Shown here: positions 36,160 through 44,608 of the stretch, in pieces
How positions within the stretch are numbered: the first letter of the stretch is position 1
Layout: every line of letters begins with the position of its first letter
Origin: Entomomonas sp945283395
GTDB lineage: Bacteria; Pseudomonadota; Gammaproteobacteria; Pseudomonadales; Pseudomonadaceae
DNA: 64,000 bases
Assembly (NCBI GenBank): GCA_946480835.1
Contig: CAMLLC010000011.1
Span: forward strand, 15,322 to 79,321
Direction: 5' to 3'
Made by a program: the position numbers and the translations under genes
Notes under the pieces: generated by a model
The model's input: only the letters and a program-made list of their open reading frames with translations
The model's database searches: none
What the model was told of the DNA's origin: nothing

Positions 36160-36807
36160 ATGATTGATTACAGTCATAACCCTAAATTAAAAGGACTTAC
36201 CAAAATTATCCATCACTTCAAAATCCATCATTATCCTGCGAAAAGTTGTTTAGTAAATCAAGGTGATAAAGCCAATACCCTATTCTTTATAGTGAAAGGT
36301 GCAGCAACCGTTTCTATTAAAGAAGAAAATAAAAATATGATTATTTCCTACTTAAATACGGGTGATTTTTTTGGCGAATTGTCGCTTTTTGACCTTGATA
36401 CTAAACCCGAATATACCTATCGCAACGCTAGCGTTTATACCAAAATCGAGAGTGATATAGCCGAAATCTCTTATAGCGAATTTCATCAAATAGCTCTTCG
36501 CTATCCAGAAATACTTTATATTATCGGTCATCAAATGGCTACTAGATTACGCCAAACTACTCGAAAAGTAGCGGGGTTAGCTTTTATTGATACTGCTGGG
36601 CGGGTAGCCCGTACCTTATTAGATTTATGTAAACAGCCTGACGCTATGAGTCATCCAGACGGTATGCAAATAAGAGTAACCCGTCTAGAAATAGGCAATC
36701 TATCAGGCTGTTCAAGAGAAATGGTTGGCAGAGTGCTAAAAGAAATGGAAGACCAAGGGCTGATTAGTGTTACGGGAAGAAACATAGTAGTTTTTGGCAC
36801 TCGTTAA
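36160..36807 (+). CDS. vfr: cAMP-dependent regulator Vfr (CRP family)
   Basis: CRP-type global regulator of 215 residues. MIDYSHNPKLKGL, YLNTGDFFGELSLFD (cAMP-binding pocket), RKVAGLAFIDTAGRVARTLLDLCKQPDAM and the HTH GCSREMVGRVLKEMEDQGLI follow Pseudomonas Vfr closely, and the RExxGR recognition helix is the CRP type. The start is the ATG at 36160 rather than a GTG twelve bases earlier, because it matches the Vfr N-terminus and has a purine-rich site upstream. It converges on trpC, the same arrangement as in Pseudomonas. CpdA, which lowers cAMP, is also in this window. Confidence 0.95.
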   Translation: MIDYSHNPKLKGLTKIIHHFKIHHYPAKSCLVNQGDKANTLFFIVKGAATVSIKEENKNMIISYLNTGDFFGELSLFDLDTKPEYTYRNASVYTKIESDIAEISYSEFHQIALRYPEILYIIGHQMATRLRQTTRKVAGLAFIDTAGRVARTLLDLCKQPDAMSHPDGMQIRVTRLEIGNLSGCSREMVGRVLKEMEDQGLISVTGRNIVVFGTR

Positions 36808-36835
36808 GCACCATAAACCATGCCAACAAAACAGG

Positions 36836-37645
36836 TTAGCGGTTGGCCAGCTTAAAAAAATCTTGCAATTGCTGGCCAGGATTATCTGCCCTCATAAAGG
36901 CCTCGCCTATTAGAAAACTATAAATACCGTTTGCTAACATAACTTCTACATCTTGCTGAGTTAAAATACCACTCTCTGTAACCACTAACTTATCCTTTGG
37001 AATTTGCCGATACAAATCTAAAGTAGTTTGTAAATTCACGGTGAAATTATGCAAATTACGATTATTAATACCCACTAAAGGGGTAGTTAAATAAGTTAAT
37101 GCCCTTGCTAATTCATGTTGATCATGAACCTCTACTAATACATCTAACTGTAATTCTTTAGCTACGTCCTCTAACTCCTGCATCTGGCTATTAGTAAGTG
37201 CAGCTACTATTAATAAAATACCATCGGCACCTATTGCGCGAGATTCAATAACTTGATAAGGATCTATCACAAAATCTTTGCGTAATACTGGTAAATGGCA
37301 AGCATTACGAGCCTGTTGCAAATAGTCTTCACAACCTTGAAAAAAATCTTTATCGGTTAAGACAGAAAGGCAACAAGCCCCACCTATTTGATAACTTTTG
37401 GCTATCTTGGCAGGGTAAAAAGCTTCTCTAATAATTCCTTTACTTGGTGATGCCTTTTTTATTTCGGCAATAATAGCAGGTTGTTTACTAGCCGCTTTTG
37501 CCATTAAAGTACGAGCAAATCCCCTAATAGGAGAAGCTTGTTTAACTGCCTGTTGTAAAATGGCTAACGGGTTTTTAGCAGAGCGCTCTGCTACCTCCTC
37601 AGACTTACGAGCAATAATCTTCTCTAAAATAGTGGGTAAACTCAT
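36836..37645 (-). CDS. trpC: Indole-3-glycerol phosphate synthase
   Basis: Closes the indole ring in tryptophan synthesis, making indole-3-glycerol phosphate from CdRP. The 269-residue TIM barrel carries IIAEIKKASPSKG (catalytic Lys), CLSVLTDKDFFQG, LRKDFVID, and VGINNRNLHNF followed by VTESGI. It is a stand-alone TrpC, as in Pseudomonas, not fused to TrpF as in E. coli. Its start overlaps the trpD stop by four bases, so it belongs to the trpEGDC block. Confidence 0.96.
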   Translation of the reverse strand: MSLPTILEKIIARKSEEVAERSAKNPLAILQQAVKQASPIRGFARTLMAKAASKQPAIIAEIKKASPSKGIIREAFYPAKIAKSYQIGGACCLSVLTDKDFFQGCEDYLQQARNACHLPVLRKDFVIDPYQVIESRAIGADGILLIVAALTNSQMQELEDVAKELQLDVLVEVHDQHELARALTYLTTPLVGINNRNLHNFTVNLQTTLDLYRQIPKDKLVVTESGILTQQDVEVMLANGIYSFLIGEAFMRADNPGQQLQDFFKLANR

Positions 37646-38691
37646 CCCTCGTTCTCCTGCTTATATATTTGGGTAAAAGCAGCTAACTCGCGCATTTTAT
37701 CCAGCGCTACCCCACTAAAAATAGCATCTTGAGCTAATTGGACAGCCTCTTTTAAACTAGTTGTATAATCAGCCGCATACAGCACAGGAGCGGTATTTAA
37801 AATAATCATTTCTGCCGCTTTTTTCCCTGAATCGGTATGGCGACCACCTAAGGCATCTTTAATAAGTTCAACAGATTGTTTAGCATTTTGTACCGTTAAA
37901 CCTGCTAAGGTTTGCCCTCTTACGCCCACCTGTTCTGGTTCTAACCAATACTCTATTACCTCACCGTCTTTAAGTTCAGCTACATAAGTAGCAGAAGCTA
38001 GACTAAACTCATCCAAGCCATCTTTGGAATGACACACTAAAGCATGCTTACTGCCCAATCTTTTTAACACTTCTGCTATAGGCCGACAAAGTGCTTGATT
38101 AAATACACCAATAGCATGGTGTTTAACATCAGCTGGATTAGTTAATGGCCCTAATATATTAAATAATGTCCTTAATCCTAACTCCTTACGAGGCACAGCC
38201 GCATAACTCATTGCTTTATGATGATCTTGAGCAAACATAAAGCCTAACCCTATCACCTCTATGCAGCGTGCTATTTGCTCAGGAGTTAAATGTAGATAAA
38301 TACCGGCGGCTTCTAATAAATCCGCACTTCCTGAGTTACTTGAGACACCTCTATTACCATGTTTGGCAACTCTTACTCCAGCCGCTGAAGCAACAAAAGC
38401 AGAAGCTGATGACACATTAAAAATATTAGCCCCATCACCGCCCGTTCCCACGACATCTACTACTTTATCAATGTCACCAAGCGGTACTTTAACTGCTAAC
38501 TTGCGCATGGTTTGTACTGCACCCACTATTTCTTCAATAGTTTCGCTTTTCATCCGCAAGCCCATCATAAAGGCCCCTATTTGAGCGTCAGTACAACCCC
38601 CTGTCATTATTTGATGCATGACTGCTTGCATCTCTTCTGTAGTTAAATCTAATTGATTAACAATACGACTAAGCGCCTGTTTAATATCCAT
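37642..38691 (-). CDS. trpD: Anthranilate phosphoribosyltransferase
   Basis: Transfers the phosphoribosyl group of PRPP to anthranilate. The 349 residues include VVGTGGDGANIFNVSSASAF (the PRPP-binding GTGGD motif), KHGNRGVSSNSGSADLLEAAG and the HHKAM segment, all diagnostic. It is a separate protein, not fused to TrpG as in E. coli. It overlaps trpC by four bases and lies 14 bases after trpG. Confidence 0.96.
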   Translation of the reverse strand: MDIKQALSRIVNQLDLTTEEMQAVMHQIMTGGCTDAQIGAFMMGLRMKSETIEEIVGAVQTMRKLAVKVPLGDIDKVVDVVGTGGDGANIFNVSSASAFVASAAGVRVAKHGNRGVSSNSGSADLLEAAGIYLHLTPEQIARCIEVIGLGFMFAQDHHKAMSYAAVPRKELGLRTLFNILGPLTNPADVKHHAIGVFNQALCRPIAEVLKRLGSKHALVCHSKDGLDEFSLASATYVAELKDGEVIEYWLEPEQVGVRGQTLAGLTVQNAKQSVELIKDALGGRHTDSGKKAAEMIILNTAPVLYAADYTTSLKEAVQLAQDAIFSGVALDKMRELAAFTQIYKQENEG

Positions 38692-38705
38692 TAGCGTTTA
38701 CCTCC

Positions 38706-39284
38706 CTACTGTTTTAAAAAGTTAGCCAACATCTCATGGCCTTGTTCACTCAAGATAGATTCAGGATGAAACTGTACCCCTTCAACCATCAATGTTTTAT
38801 GTCTTAATCCCATGATTTCATCTGTCGTTCCATCGCTCTTTTGTGTCCAAGCAGTTACCTCTAAACAATCAGGTAAGTTCTCTTGCGCCACTACTAACGA
38901 ATGATAACGGGTCACCGATAGAGGATTTTTCAATCCTTCAAATACTCCTTGCTGTTGATGATAAATAGCATTCATTTTGCCATGCATAGGCTCTCTAGCA
39001 AGTATTACCTTGCCACCAAATAATTGCCCAATGCATTGATGTCCTAAACAAACCCCTAGAATAGGCAGCTTTCCAGCAAAATATTTTATTACCTGCAAAG
39101 AAATACCTGCCTCATTGGGGGTACAAGGTCCAGGAGAAATCACTATACGCTCAGGATTAAGCTTGACCAGTTCATCAACCGAAGTTTCATCATTACGTAC
39201 TACCTTAACTTCTACCCCTAATTCTCCAAAATACTGAACTAAGTTATAAGTAAAGGAATCATAATTATCTAACATTAATAACAT
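38706..39284 (-). CDS. trpG: Anthranilate synthase component II (glutaminase)
   Basis: Supplies ammonia from glutamine to TrpE. The 192-residue class I amidotransferase has MLLMLDNYDSFTYNLVQYF, ISPGPCTPNEAGIS, the nucleophile elbow GVCLGHQCIGQ and the His-Glu pair in VQFHPESIL. It lies 12 bases after trpE. In P. aeruginosa and P. putida trpGDC is separated from trpE; here they are contiguous, so the entire branch can be controlled from the trpE promoter. Confidence 0.96.
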   Translation of the reverse strand: MLLMLDNYDSFTYNLVQYFGELGVEVKVVRNDETSVDELVKLNPERIVISPGPCTPNEAGISLQVIKYFAGKLPILGVCLGHQCIGQLFGGKVILAREPMHGKMNAIYHQQQGVFEGLKNPLSVTRYHSLVVAQENLPDCLEVTAWTQKSDGTTDEIMGLRHKTLMVEGVQFHPESILSEQGHEMLANFLKQ

Positions 39285-39296
39285 AGCATGGCTCCT

Positions 39297-40781
39297 TTAC
39301 TTATTTTTGGCATTATGTTCAGCCAGCAAAACAGCTTTGAACATCGCTTTACGTTTATTGAGTGTTTCTTCCCACTCCAACCGCGGCAATGAATCAGCCA
39401 CTATACCACCCCCTGCTTGAACATGTAATTGACCATTTTTAATAACGGCTGTACGGATAGCAATAGCGGTATCCATATTACCATTCCAAGCTAGGTAGCC
39501 TACTGCTCCACCATAAATACCACGTTTCACCGGTTCAAGCTCATCAATAATTTCCATTGCCCTAATTTTGGGCGCTCCCGATAAAGTGCCTGCTGGTAAA
39601 ATAGCTTTTAACGCATCTATTGCGGTGAATTCCTTGCGAAGTTGCCCGGTTACATTTGAGACAATATGCATTACATTAGAATAACGCTCTATAATCATTT
39701 GCTCAGTTACTTTAACTGTTCCTATGGTTGCTACTCGGCCAACATCATTACGACCTAAATCAATAAGCATAAGATGTTCTGCTAACTCTTTAGCATCACT
39801 TAATAGCTCTTTTTCTAACCTGCTATCTTCCTCGTCAGTCTTACCACGCGGCCTTGTACCTGCAATAGGCCGTACAGTTATCAACCCATCCTCAACTCTG
39901 GCTAATACTTCAGGTGAGCTACCTACTACATGAAAATCATTAAAATTAAAAATATACATATAGGGGGTAGGGTTAAAACAACGTAACGCTCTATACAAAT
40001 CAATAGGAGCTGCATTGAAGCCTACTGACATACGCTGTGAAGGGACTACCTGCATACAATCCCCAGCCCTTATATATTCCTTAATAGTAGCTACCGCTTG
40101 CTGATAATTTTGCTGAGTAAAACTTGCTGTATAATTAAGTTCTTCCGTAGCTAGAATATTAAGATCTAGCCCAGGGCGAGGGAAAACCGGCTGACGTAGT
40201 TTAGTGGTTAACTGTTTTATTTCTTGTTTAGCTTTCTCTAAAGCTTGTGGCTGCTCGGGATCTGCTAAAATAATAAAATGTAAGGTATCCGCTAAATTAT
40301 CGAATACCACTACTTTATCGGCAACTAATAATAAAATATCAGGGGTATTTATTGGATCAGGGTTCGGACAAGTTCCTAGTCTTTTTTCAACATAACGAAC
40401 ACAATCATAACCAAAGTAACCTACTAAACCACCATTGAAACGAGGCAGCCCGTTAACAGGCGCCACTTTATAAGAATTTTTAAATTTTTCAACAAAATCT
40501 AAAGGATCTTCCACCTCAAGGTTTTGTACTAGTCTATTATCAGTAAAAACTTCTACCTTATATCCTCTTACTCTAACTACTGTCTGAGCAGGTAATCCAA
40601 TAATAGAATAACGCCCCCATTTTTCCCCTCCTTGTACAGATTCTAAAAGAAAGGTGTTAGGGGCATCTGCCAATTTTAAATAAATAGAAAGGGGGGTATC
40701 AAAATCAGCTAAAGTCTTTTCTGCTACAGGGATACGATTGTATCCCTGCTGAGCTAAGGCTGCAAATTGTTGGGGAGTCAT
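39297..40781 (-). CDS. trpE: Anthranilate synthase component I
   Basis: Converts chorismate and ammonia to anthranilate, the committed step of tryptophan synthesis. The 494-residue protein has the N-terminal LLES motif (residues 45-48) of the tryptophan-binding site, so feedback inhibition is expected, and the chorismate-binding core: PSPEVL-like SSPEVLARVEDG, RPIAGTRPRG, LLSDAKELAEHLMLIDLGRND and LSGAPKIRAMEIIDELEP. The ATG at 40781 is preceded by GAGG seven bases upstream. A Trp-rich leader peptide lies about 70 bases upstream. Order trpE-trpG-trpD-trpC. Confidence 0.96.
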   Translation of the reverse strand: MTPQQFAALAQQGYNRIPVAEKTLADFDTPLSIYLKLADAPNTFLLESVQGGEKWGRYSIIGLPAQTVVRVRGYKVEVFTDNRLVQNLEVEDPLDFVEKFKNSYKVAPVNGLPRFNGGLVGYFGYDCVRYVEKRLGTCPNPDPINTPDILLLVADKVVVFDNLADTLHFIILADPEQPQALEKAKQEIKQLTTKLRQPVFPRPGLDLNILATEELNYTASFTQQNYQQAVATIKEYIRAGDCMQVVPSQRMSVGFNAAPIDLYRALRCFNPTPYMYIFNFNDFHVVGSSPEVLARVEDGLITVRPIAGTRPRGKTDEEDSRLEKELLSDAKELAEHLMLIDLGRNDVGRVATIGTVKVTEQMIIERYSNVMHIVSNVTGQLRKEFTAIDALKAILPAGTLSGAPKIRAMEIIDELEPVKRGIYGGAVGYLAWNGNMDTAIAIRTAVIKNGQLHVQAGGGIVADSLPRLEWEETLNKRKAMFKAVLLAEHNAKNK

Positions 40782-40850
40782 GATCAAACCTCATAATAAG
40801 TTTAAAAACACTAAATGGCAAACATAATAGCTGTAATCAGCCGTCGATAG

Positions 40851-40919
40851 CTAGGCGCGCCAGCGCCAACGACCCCAAGCTTTAACAACCTTTATCCACA
40901 ATGTGTTTTTACTTACCAC
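40851..40919 (-). CDS. trpL: trp operon leader peptide (attenuation)
   Basis: A 22-codon frame on the minus strand starts with GTG at 40919, has AGGGA nine bases upstream, and ends with WGRWRWRA and a TAG stop at 40851-40853. Four Trp codons in 22 is far above chance, and it lies about 70 bases ahead of trpE. The Trp codons fall in the 5' arm of a possible hairpin (GTCG ... GGCGC with GCGCC ... CGAC), so ribosome stalling could alter RNA folding. Attenuation of trpE and trpGDC by Trp-rich leaders is known in P. putida. I could not identify a terminator with a U-tract, so the mechanism remains open. Confidence 0.75.
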   Translation of the reverse strand: MVSKNTLWIKVVKAWGRWRWRA

Positions 40920-41008
40920 TTCGTCTGATCCCTATAAAAAAGATAACTAGTAGAGTTATTACAGTAACTCACTGCGCTTGGATAATCAAGAGCTTGTTAA
41001 CAAAAACT

Positions 41009-41689
41009 TTATATAAGTTCACGCAAATCATCAATTATCCAAGTGGGCTGCTCAATAGCAATAGGCTTGCCATGATTATAACCATAGGTTAACGCAGCAC
41101 AAGGAACGTTAGCTGCCTTAGCCGCTTGTACATCATTACGGGAGTCTCCAACAAACAAGGCCTGATCAGCACTGATTACTGCTTTTTCTAAGACATAAAG
41201 CAATGGTTCTGGAGCTGGCTTCTTATGCGGTAAGCTACCGCCTCCAACCAACCAAGAAAAATTATCAGCTAGTCCCAATTCTTGCAATAAAGGTTCAACA
41301 AAAGCAATAGGCTTATTAGTGACTACCGCCATTTTAATGGCTTGCTTAGCCAAGAATTCTAAATAAGGTTTTACTCCTGCATAGACATAACCTGCCTCAT
41401 GATGATAAGGATACACCGCTAATAAAGCTGTTAAGGCTTTATCCCACAATGCTTGGTTTAAAGTTTTACTATCATCACCATTGGTAAGCGCACGCCTAAT
41501 TAACATATCAGCGCCATTACCTAACCACAACCTTACTTTATCTTCACTTACGGTAGGTAAAGCTAACTGTGTTAATGCTATATTAACTGCTCTAGCTATA
41601 TCTGGAGCTGTATCTACTAAGGTACCATCTAAATCAAACATTACTAATTTAGGATAGCCACCACTATAATAAGAATTCAAAATACTCAT
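41009..41689 (-). CDS. gph: Phosphoglycolate phosphatase
   Basis: HAD-superfamily hydrolase of 226 residues that removes phosphate from 2-phosphoglycolate, a product of DNA 3'-end repair. Motif I is MFDLDGTLVDTAPD, motif II/III region VVTNKPIA, and motif IV VGDSRNDVQAAKAANVP. Its start overlaps the end of rpe by four bases. The rpe-gph-trpE order matches Pseudomonas. Related HAD phosphatases cannot be excluded, but the context supports Gph. Confidence 0.92.
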   Translation of the reverse strand: MSILNSYYSGGYPKLVMFDLDGTLVDTAPDIARAVNIALTQLALPTVSEDKVRLWLGNGADMLIRRALTNGDDSKTLNQALWDKALTALLAVYPYHHEAGYVYAGVKPYLEFLAKQAIKMAVVTNKPIAFVEPLLQELGLADNFSWLVGGGSLPHKKPAPEPLLYVLEKAVISADQALFVGDSRNDVQAAKAANVPCAALTYGYNHGKPIAIEQPTWIIDDLRELI

Positions 41690-42363
41690 ATGGTTACCAC
41701 GTTAGCTAATTCATTACGCATGGCTGTAATAGTTTGCTGATAGTTAGTGCTATTGAAAATAGCTGAACCAGCGACAAAAGTGTCAGCTCCTGCGGCAGCA
41801 ATTTGCGCAATATTTTTGATATTCACTCCACCATCTATTTCCAATCTAATAGCCAAACCAGAGGCTTCTATTAAAGCGCGCGCTTCTCTTAACTTATCTA
41901 ATGTCTTAGGAATAAACTGTTGACCACCAAACCCGGGATTAACACTCATCAATAGAATCATATCTACTTTATCTAAGACATACTTAACAGCCTCTAAAGA
42001 GGTAGCTGGATTAAAGACCAAGCCTGTTTTACAGCCTCCATCTTTGATAAGTTGTAAAGATCTATCTATATGTTCAGATGCCTCAGGATGAAAAGTAATA
42101 TAAGTAGCCCCCGCCTCAATAAAATCACCTATTATACGATCAACAGGTTTTACCATTAAATGCACATCTATAGGAGCACTAATGCCATAGTTACGAAGCG
42201 CTTTACAAACCATAGGGCCAATCGTTAAATTAGGGACATAATGGTTATCCATTACATCGAAATGCACTATATTAGCTCCTGCTTCTAATACCGTTTCTAC
42301 CTCTTTACCTAAACAAGCAAAATCAGCAGATAGAATAGAAGGAGCAATTGCAAAGGGTAACAT
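41686..42363 (-). CDS. rpe: Ribulose-phosphate 3-epimerase
   Basis: Interconverts ribulose 5-phosphate and xylulose 5-phosphate in the pentose phosphate pathway. The 225-residue TIM barrel has APSILSADFACLG, VHFDVMDNHYVPNLTIG, DVHLMV, SVNPGFGGQQFIP and EIDGGVN, with the expected His and Asp metal ligands. The ATG at 42363 has GAGG upstream; a GTG six bases earlier is less likely. First gene of rpe-gph and probably co-transcribed toward trp. Confidence 0.96.
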   Translation of the reverse strand: MLPFAIAPSILSADFACLGKEVETVLEAGANIVHFDVMDNHYVPNLTIGPMVCKALRNYGISAPIDVHLMVKPVDRIIGDFIEAGATYITFHPEASEHIDRSLQLIKDGGCKTGLVFNPATSLEAVKYVLDKVDMILLMSVNPGFGGQQFIPKTLDKLREARALIEASGLAIRLEIDGGVNIKNIAQIAAAGADTFVAGSAIFNSTNYQQTITAMRNELANVVTI

Positions 42364-42583
42364 GACCACCTCATTATCAAGTAGTTAAGTGATGGATTTT
42401 AACATTAATTTGCCAAATTTAAGTAAAGCTTTTACTAAGCGCACAAATTTTTAGCATCTATATTCTGTTTCGCCTTTTAGTAAAGATTTTGCTTGTTAAA
42501 TAATTAAACTAGCTGTTATAGCTACTAGTTATCTGCAAATTACTATTAATTTAAGCAATTATTCTGCTAAACTTCGCGCCATT

Positions 42584-44500
42584 ATGATTAAATTAGAACA
42601 TATCAAGCTACAACGTGGCCCACAAGTATTATTAAATAATGCTAACCTCACGCTTTACCCTAGCCAAAAAATTGGCTTAATAGGGGCTAATGGGGCGGGG
42701 AAATCTAGTCTTTTTGCACTATTAACTGGCCAGCTAAGCCAAGATGGCGGGGAACTCTATATCCCTAAAGATTGGCGCATTGCTTATATGCGTCAGGAAA
42801 TTGAGGAGCACAACAAACTAGCTGTTGACTACGTGTTAGCAGGTGATACCCATTTGATAGATATTCAGCAAAAGCTTATTGCTGCTGAGGCTTCTCAAGA
42901 TGATCACGCATTAGCTCAACTGCATGCGGCATGGGATAATGCTAATGGTTATAGCGCTGATGCTCGGGCTAGAAAGTTACTAGCGGGTTTAGGCTTTGCT
43001 AATGAAGAAATGACCCAACCAGTTAACTATTTTTCTGGTGGCTGGCAAATGCGCCTTAATCTTGCACAGGCATTAATGTGTCCATCTGAGCTACTCTTAT
43101 TAGATGAACCTACTAACCATTTAGACCTAGATGCCATTATCTGGCTCGAAGAATGGTTAAAAAACTATCAGGGTACCTTAATTCTCATCTCCCATGATAG
43201 AGACTTCTTAGATGCTGTAGTAGATCACATAGTACATTTAGAACAACAACAGCTGCTGCTCTACAAAGGAGGTTATTCAGCTTTTGAAAACGTTCGCGCT
43301 GAACATTTAGTACAACAGCAACAAGCCTATGAAAAACAACAAGCACAACGTGCGCACATGGAAAGCTTTATTAGCCGTTTCAAAGCAAAAGCTACTAAAG
43401 CAAGACAAGCACAAAGTCGCATTAAAGCGCTAGAAAAATTAGAGAATCTAGCACCTGCTCACATAGATTCACCTTTTCATTTTAACTTTAGAGAAGCTAA
43501 TAAAACCTCTAGCCCTCTATTAGGATTACGCGAAGCCAACCTAGGATATACCCATAAAGTTGTATTATCCGCTGTAAAATTACAAATAATGCCTGGCGCA
43601 AGAATAGGTTTATTAGGCCCAAATGGCACAGGTAAATCCACTTTAATAAAAACCTTAGCAGGTCAATTACCGCTTATCAGTGGCTATATTAGCCAAGGTG
43701 AAAACTTAGCTATCGGCTACTTTGCTCAACATCAGCTTGACGCATTAGATAATAATGCTAGTCCTTTATTGCATTTGCAGCGCATCGCCCCACAAGAAAG
43801 AGAACAAGAGCTACGTAACTTCTTAGGAGGCTTCGACTTTAAAGGTGATCGCTGTGATGAACCAATAATTAATTTTTCAGGTGGTGAAAAAGCTCGTCTG
43901 GCATTAGCACTCATTGCTTGGCAAAAACCTAATATATTATTATTAGATGAACCTACTAACCACTTAGATCTTGAAATGCGTCATGCCTTGACCATGGCAT
44001 TACAAGATTTTTCTGGTGCTATGATATTAGTCTCCCACGACAGACACCTCTTAACAAGCACAACTGATGAATTCATTTTGGTTGCCAATGGCCAGATAGC
44101 TTCTTTTGATGGAGACTTAGCGGATTATAGCCGCTGGTTAATAGATTATCGCGCCAGCCAACAGCTTAAAACGACGAATACAGCAGTCTCTGCTGAACAA
44201 AAAGTTGACAAAAAAGCACAAAGACAACAAGCGGCCAACTTAAGGCAGCAATTAGCACCCTATAAAAAGCAAACGGAACAACTAGAACAACAACTTAGTA
44301 AAGTACAGGAGCAACTCACTATTATTGAACAGCAGCTAGCAGATCCTAGCTTATATGAAGCAACTCAAAAAGATAAATTACTACAATTATTCACACAACA
44401 AACTAATCTAAAAGCCCAACAAACCACGACCGAAGAAAAGTGGTTAATGGCTCTTGAACAACTAGAGCACCTAGAACAACAACTTTCACAACTCAATTAA
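42584..44500 (+). CDS. yheS: ABC-F family ATPase YheS
   Basis: Soluble tandem ABC ATPase of 638 residues without membrane domains; ABC-F proteins bind the ribosomal E site and help stalled translation. Two nucleotide-binding domains are intact: GANGAGKSS / SGGWQMRLNLAQAL / LLLLDEPTNHLDLDAIIW in the first, and GPNGTGKST / SGGEKARLALALI / LLLDEPTNHLDLEMR in the second. The linker with KAKATKARQAQSRIKALEKL-type arm and the C-terminal coiled coil from about residue 540 match YheS closely. It is divergent from rpe and monocistronic. Confidence 0.93.
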   Translation: MIKLEHIKLQRGPQVLLNNANLTLYPSQKIGLIGANGAGKSSLFALLTGQLSQDGGELYIPKDWRIAYMRQEIEEHNKLAVDYVLAGDTHLIDIQQKLIAAEASQDDHALAQLHAAWDNANGYSADARARKLLAGLGFANEEMTQPVNYFSGGWQMRLNLAQALMCPSELLLLDEPTNHLDLDAIIWLEEWLKNYQGTLILISHDRDFLDAVVDHIVHLEQQQLLLYKGGYSAFENVRAEHLVQQQQAYEKQQAQRAHMESFISRFKAKATKARQAQSRIKALEKLENLAPAHIDSPFHFNFREANKTSSPLLGLREANLGYTHKVVLSAVKLQIMPGARIGLLGPNGTGKSTLIKTLAGQLPLISGYISQGENLAIGYFAQHQLDALDNNASPLLHLQRIAPQEREQELRNFLGGFDFKGDRCDEPIINFSGGEKARLALALIAWQKPNILLLDEPTNHLDLEMRHALTMALQDFSGAMILVSHDRHLLTSTTDEFILVANGQIASFDGDLADYSRWLIDYRASQQLKTTNTAVSAEQKVDKKAQRQQAANLRQQLAPYKKQTEQLEQQLSKVQEQLTIIEQQLADPSLYEATQKDKLLQLFTQQTNLKAQQTTTEEKWLMALEQLEHLEQQLSQLN

Positions 44501-44556
44501 TTAGTAGCTTCAGATAACTAGCTACTTAAGCTGCAATTTTTATTTAACAACACGTA

Positions 44557-44591
44557 CCATTGGTTAACTAGTTTTTAAAGTTAACCAATGG
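44557..44591. terminator. Hairpin between convergent yheS and the MFS gene
   Basis: CCATTGGTTAACT and AGTTAACCAATGG form a perfect 13-bp stem with a 9-base loop. It lies about 57 bases after the yheS stop and 18 bases after the end of the opposing gene, so it can serve both, though no T-tract is evident. Confidence 0.6.
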
Positions 44592-44608
44592 GTCTAGCTA
44601 AATCCTAC

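Noticed and set aside
40944..40951. TAACTAGT, resembling part of the E. coli TrpR operator, upstream of trpL
   Set aside because: Only half of the operator is present, pseudomonads generally lack TrpR, and similar CTAGTTA words are common in this AT-rich sequence.
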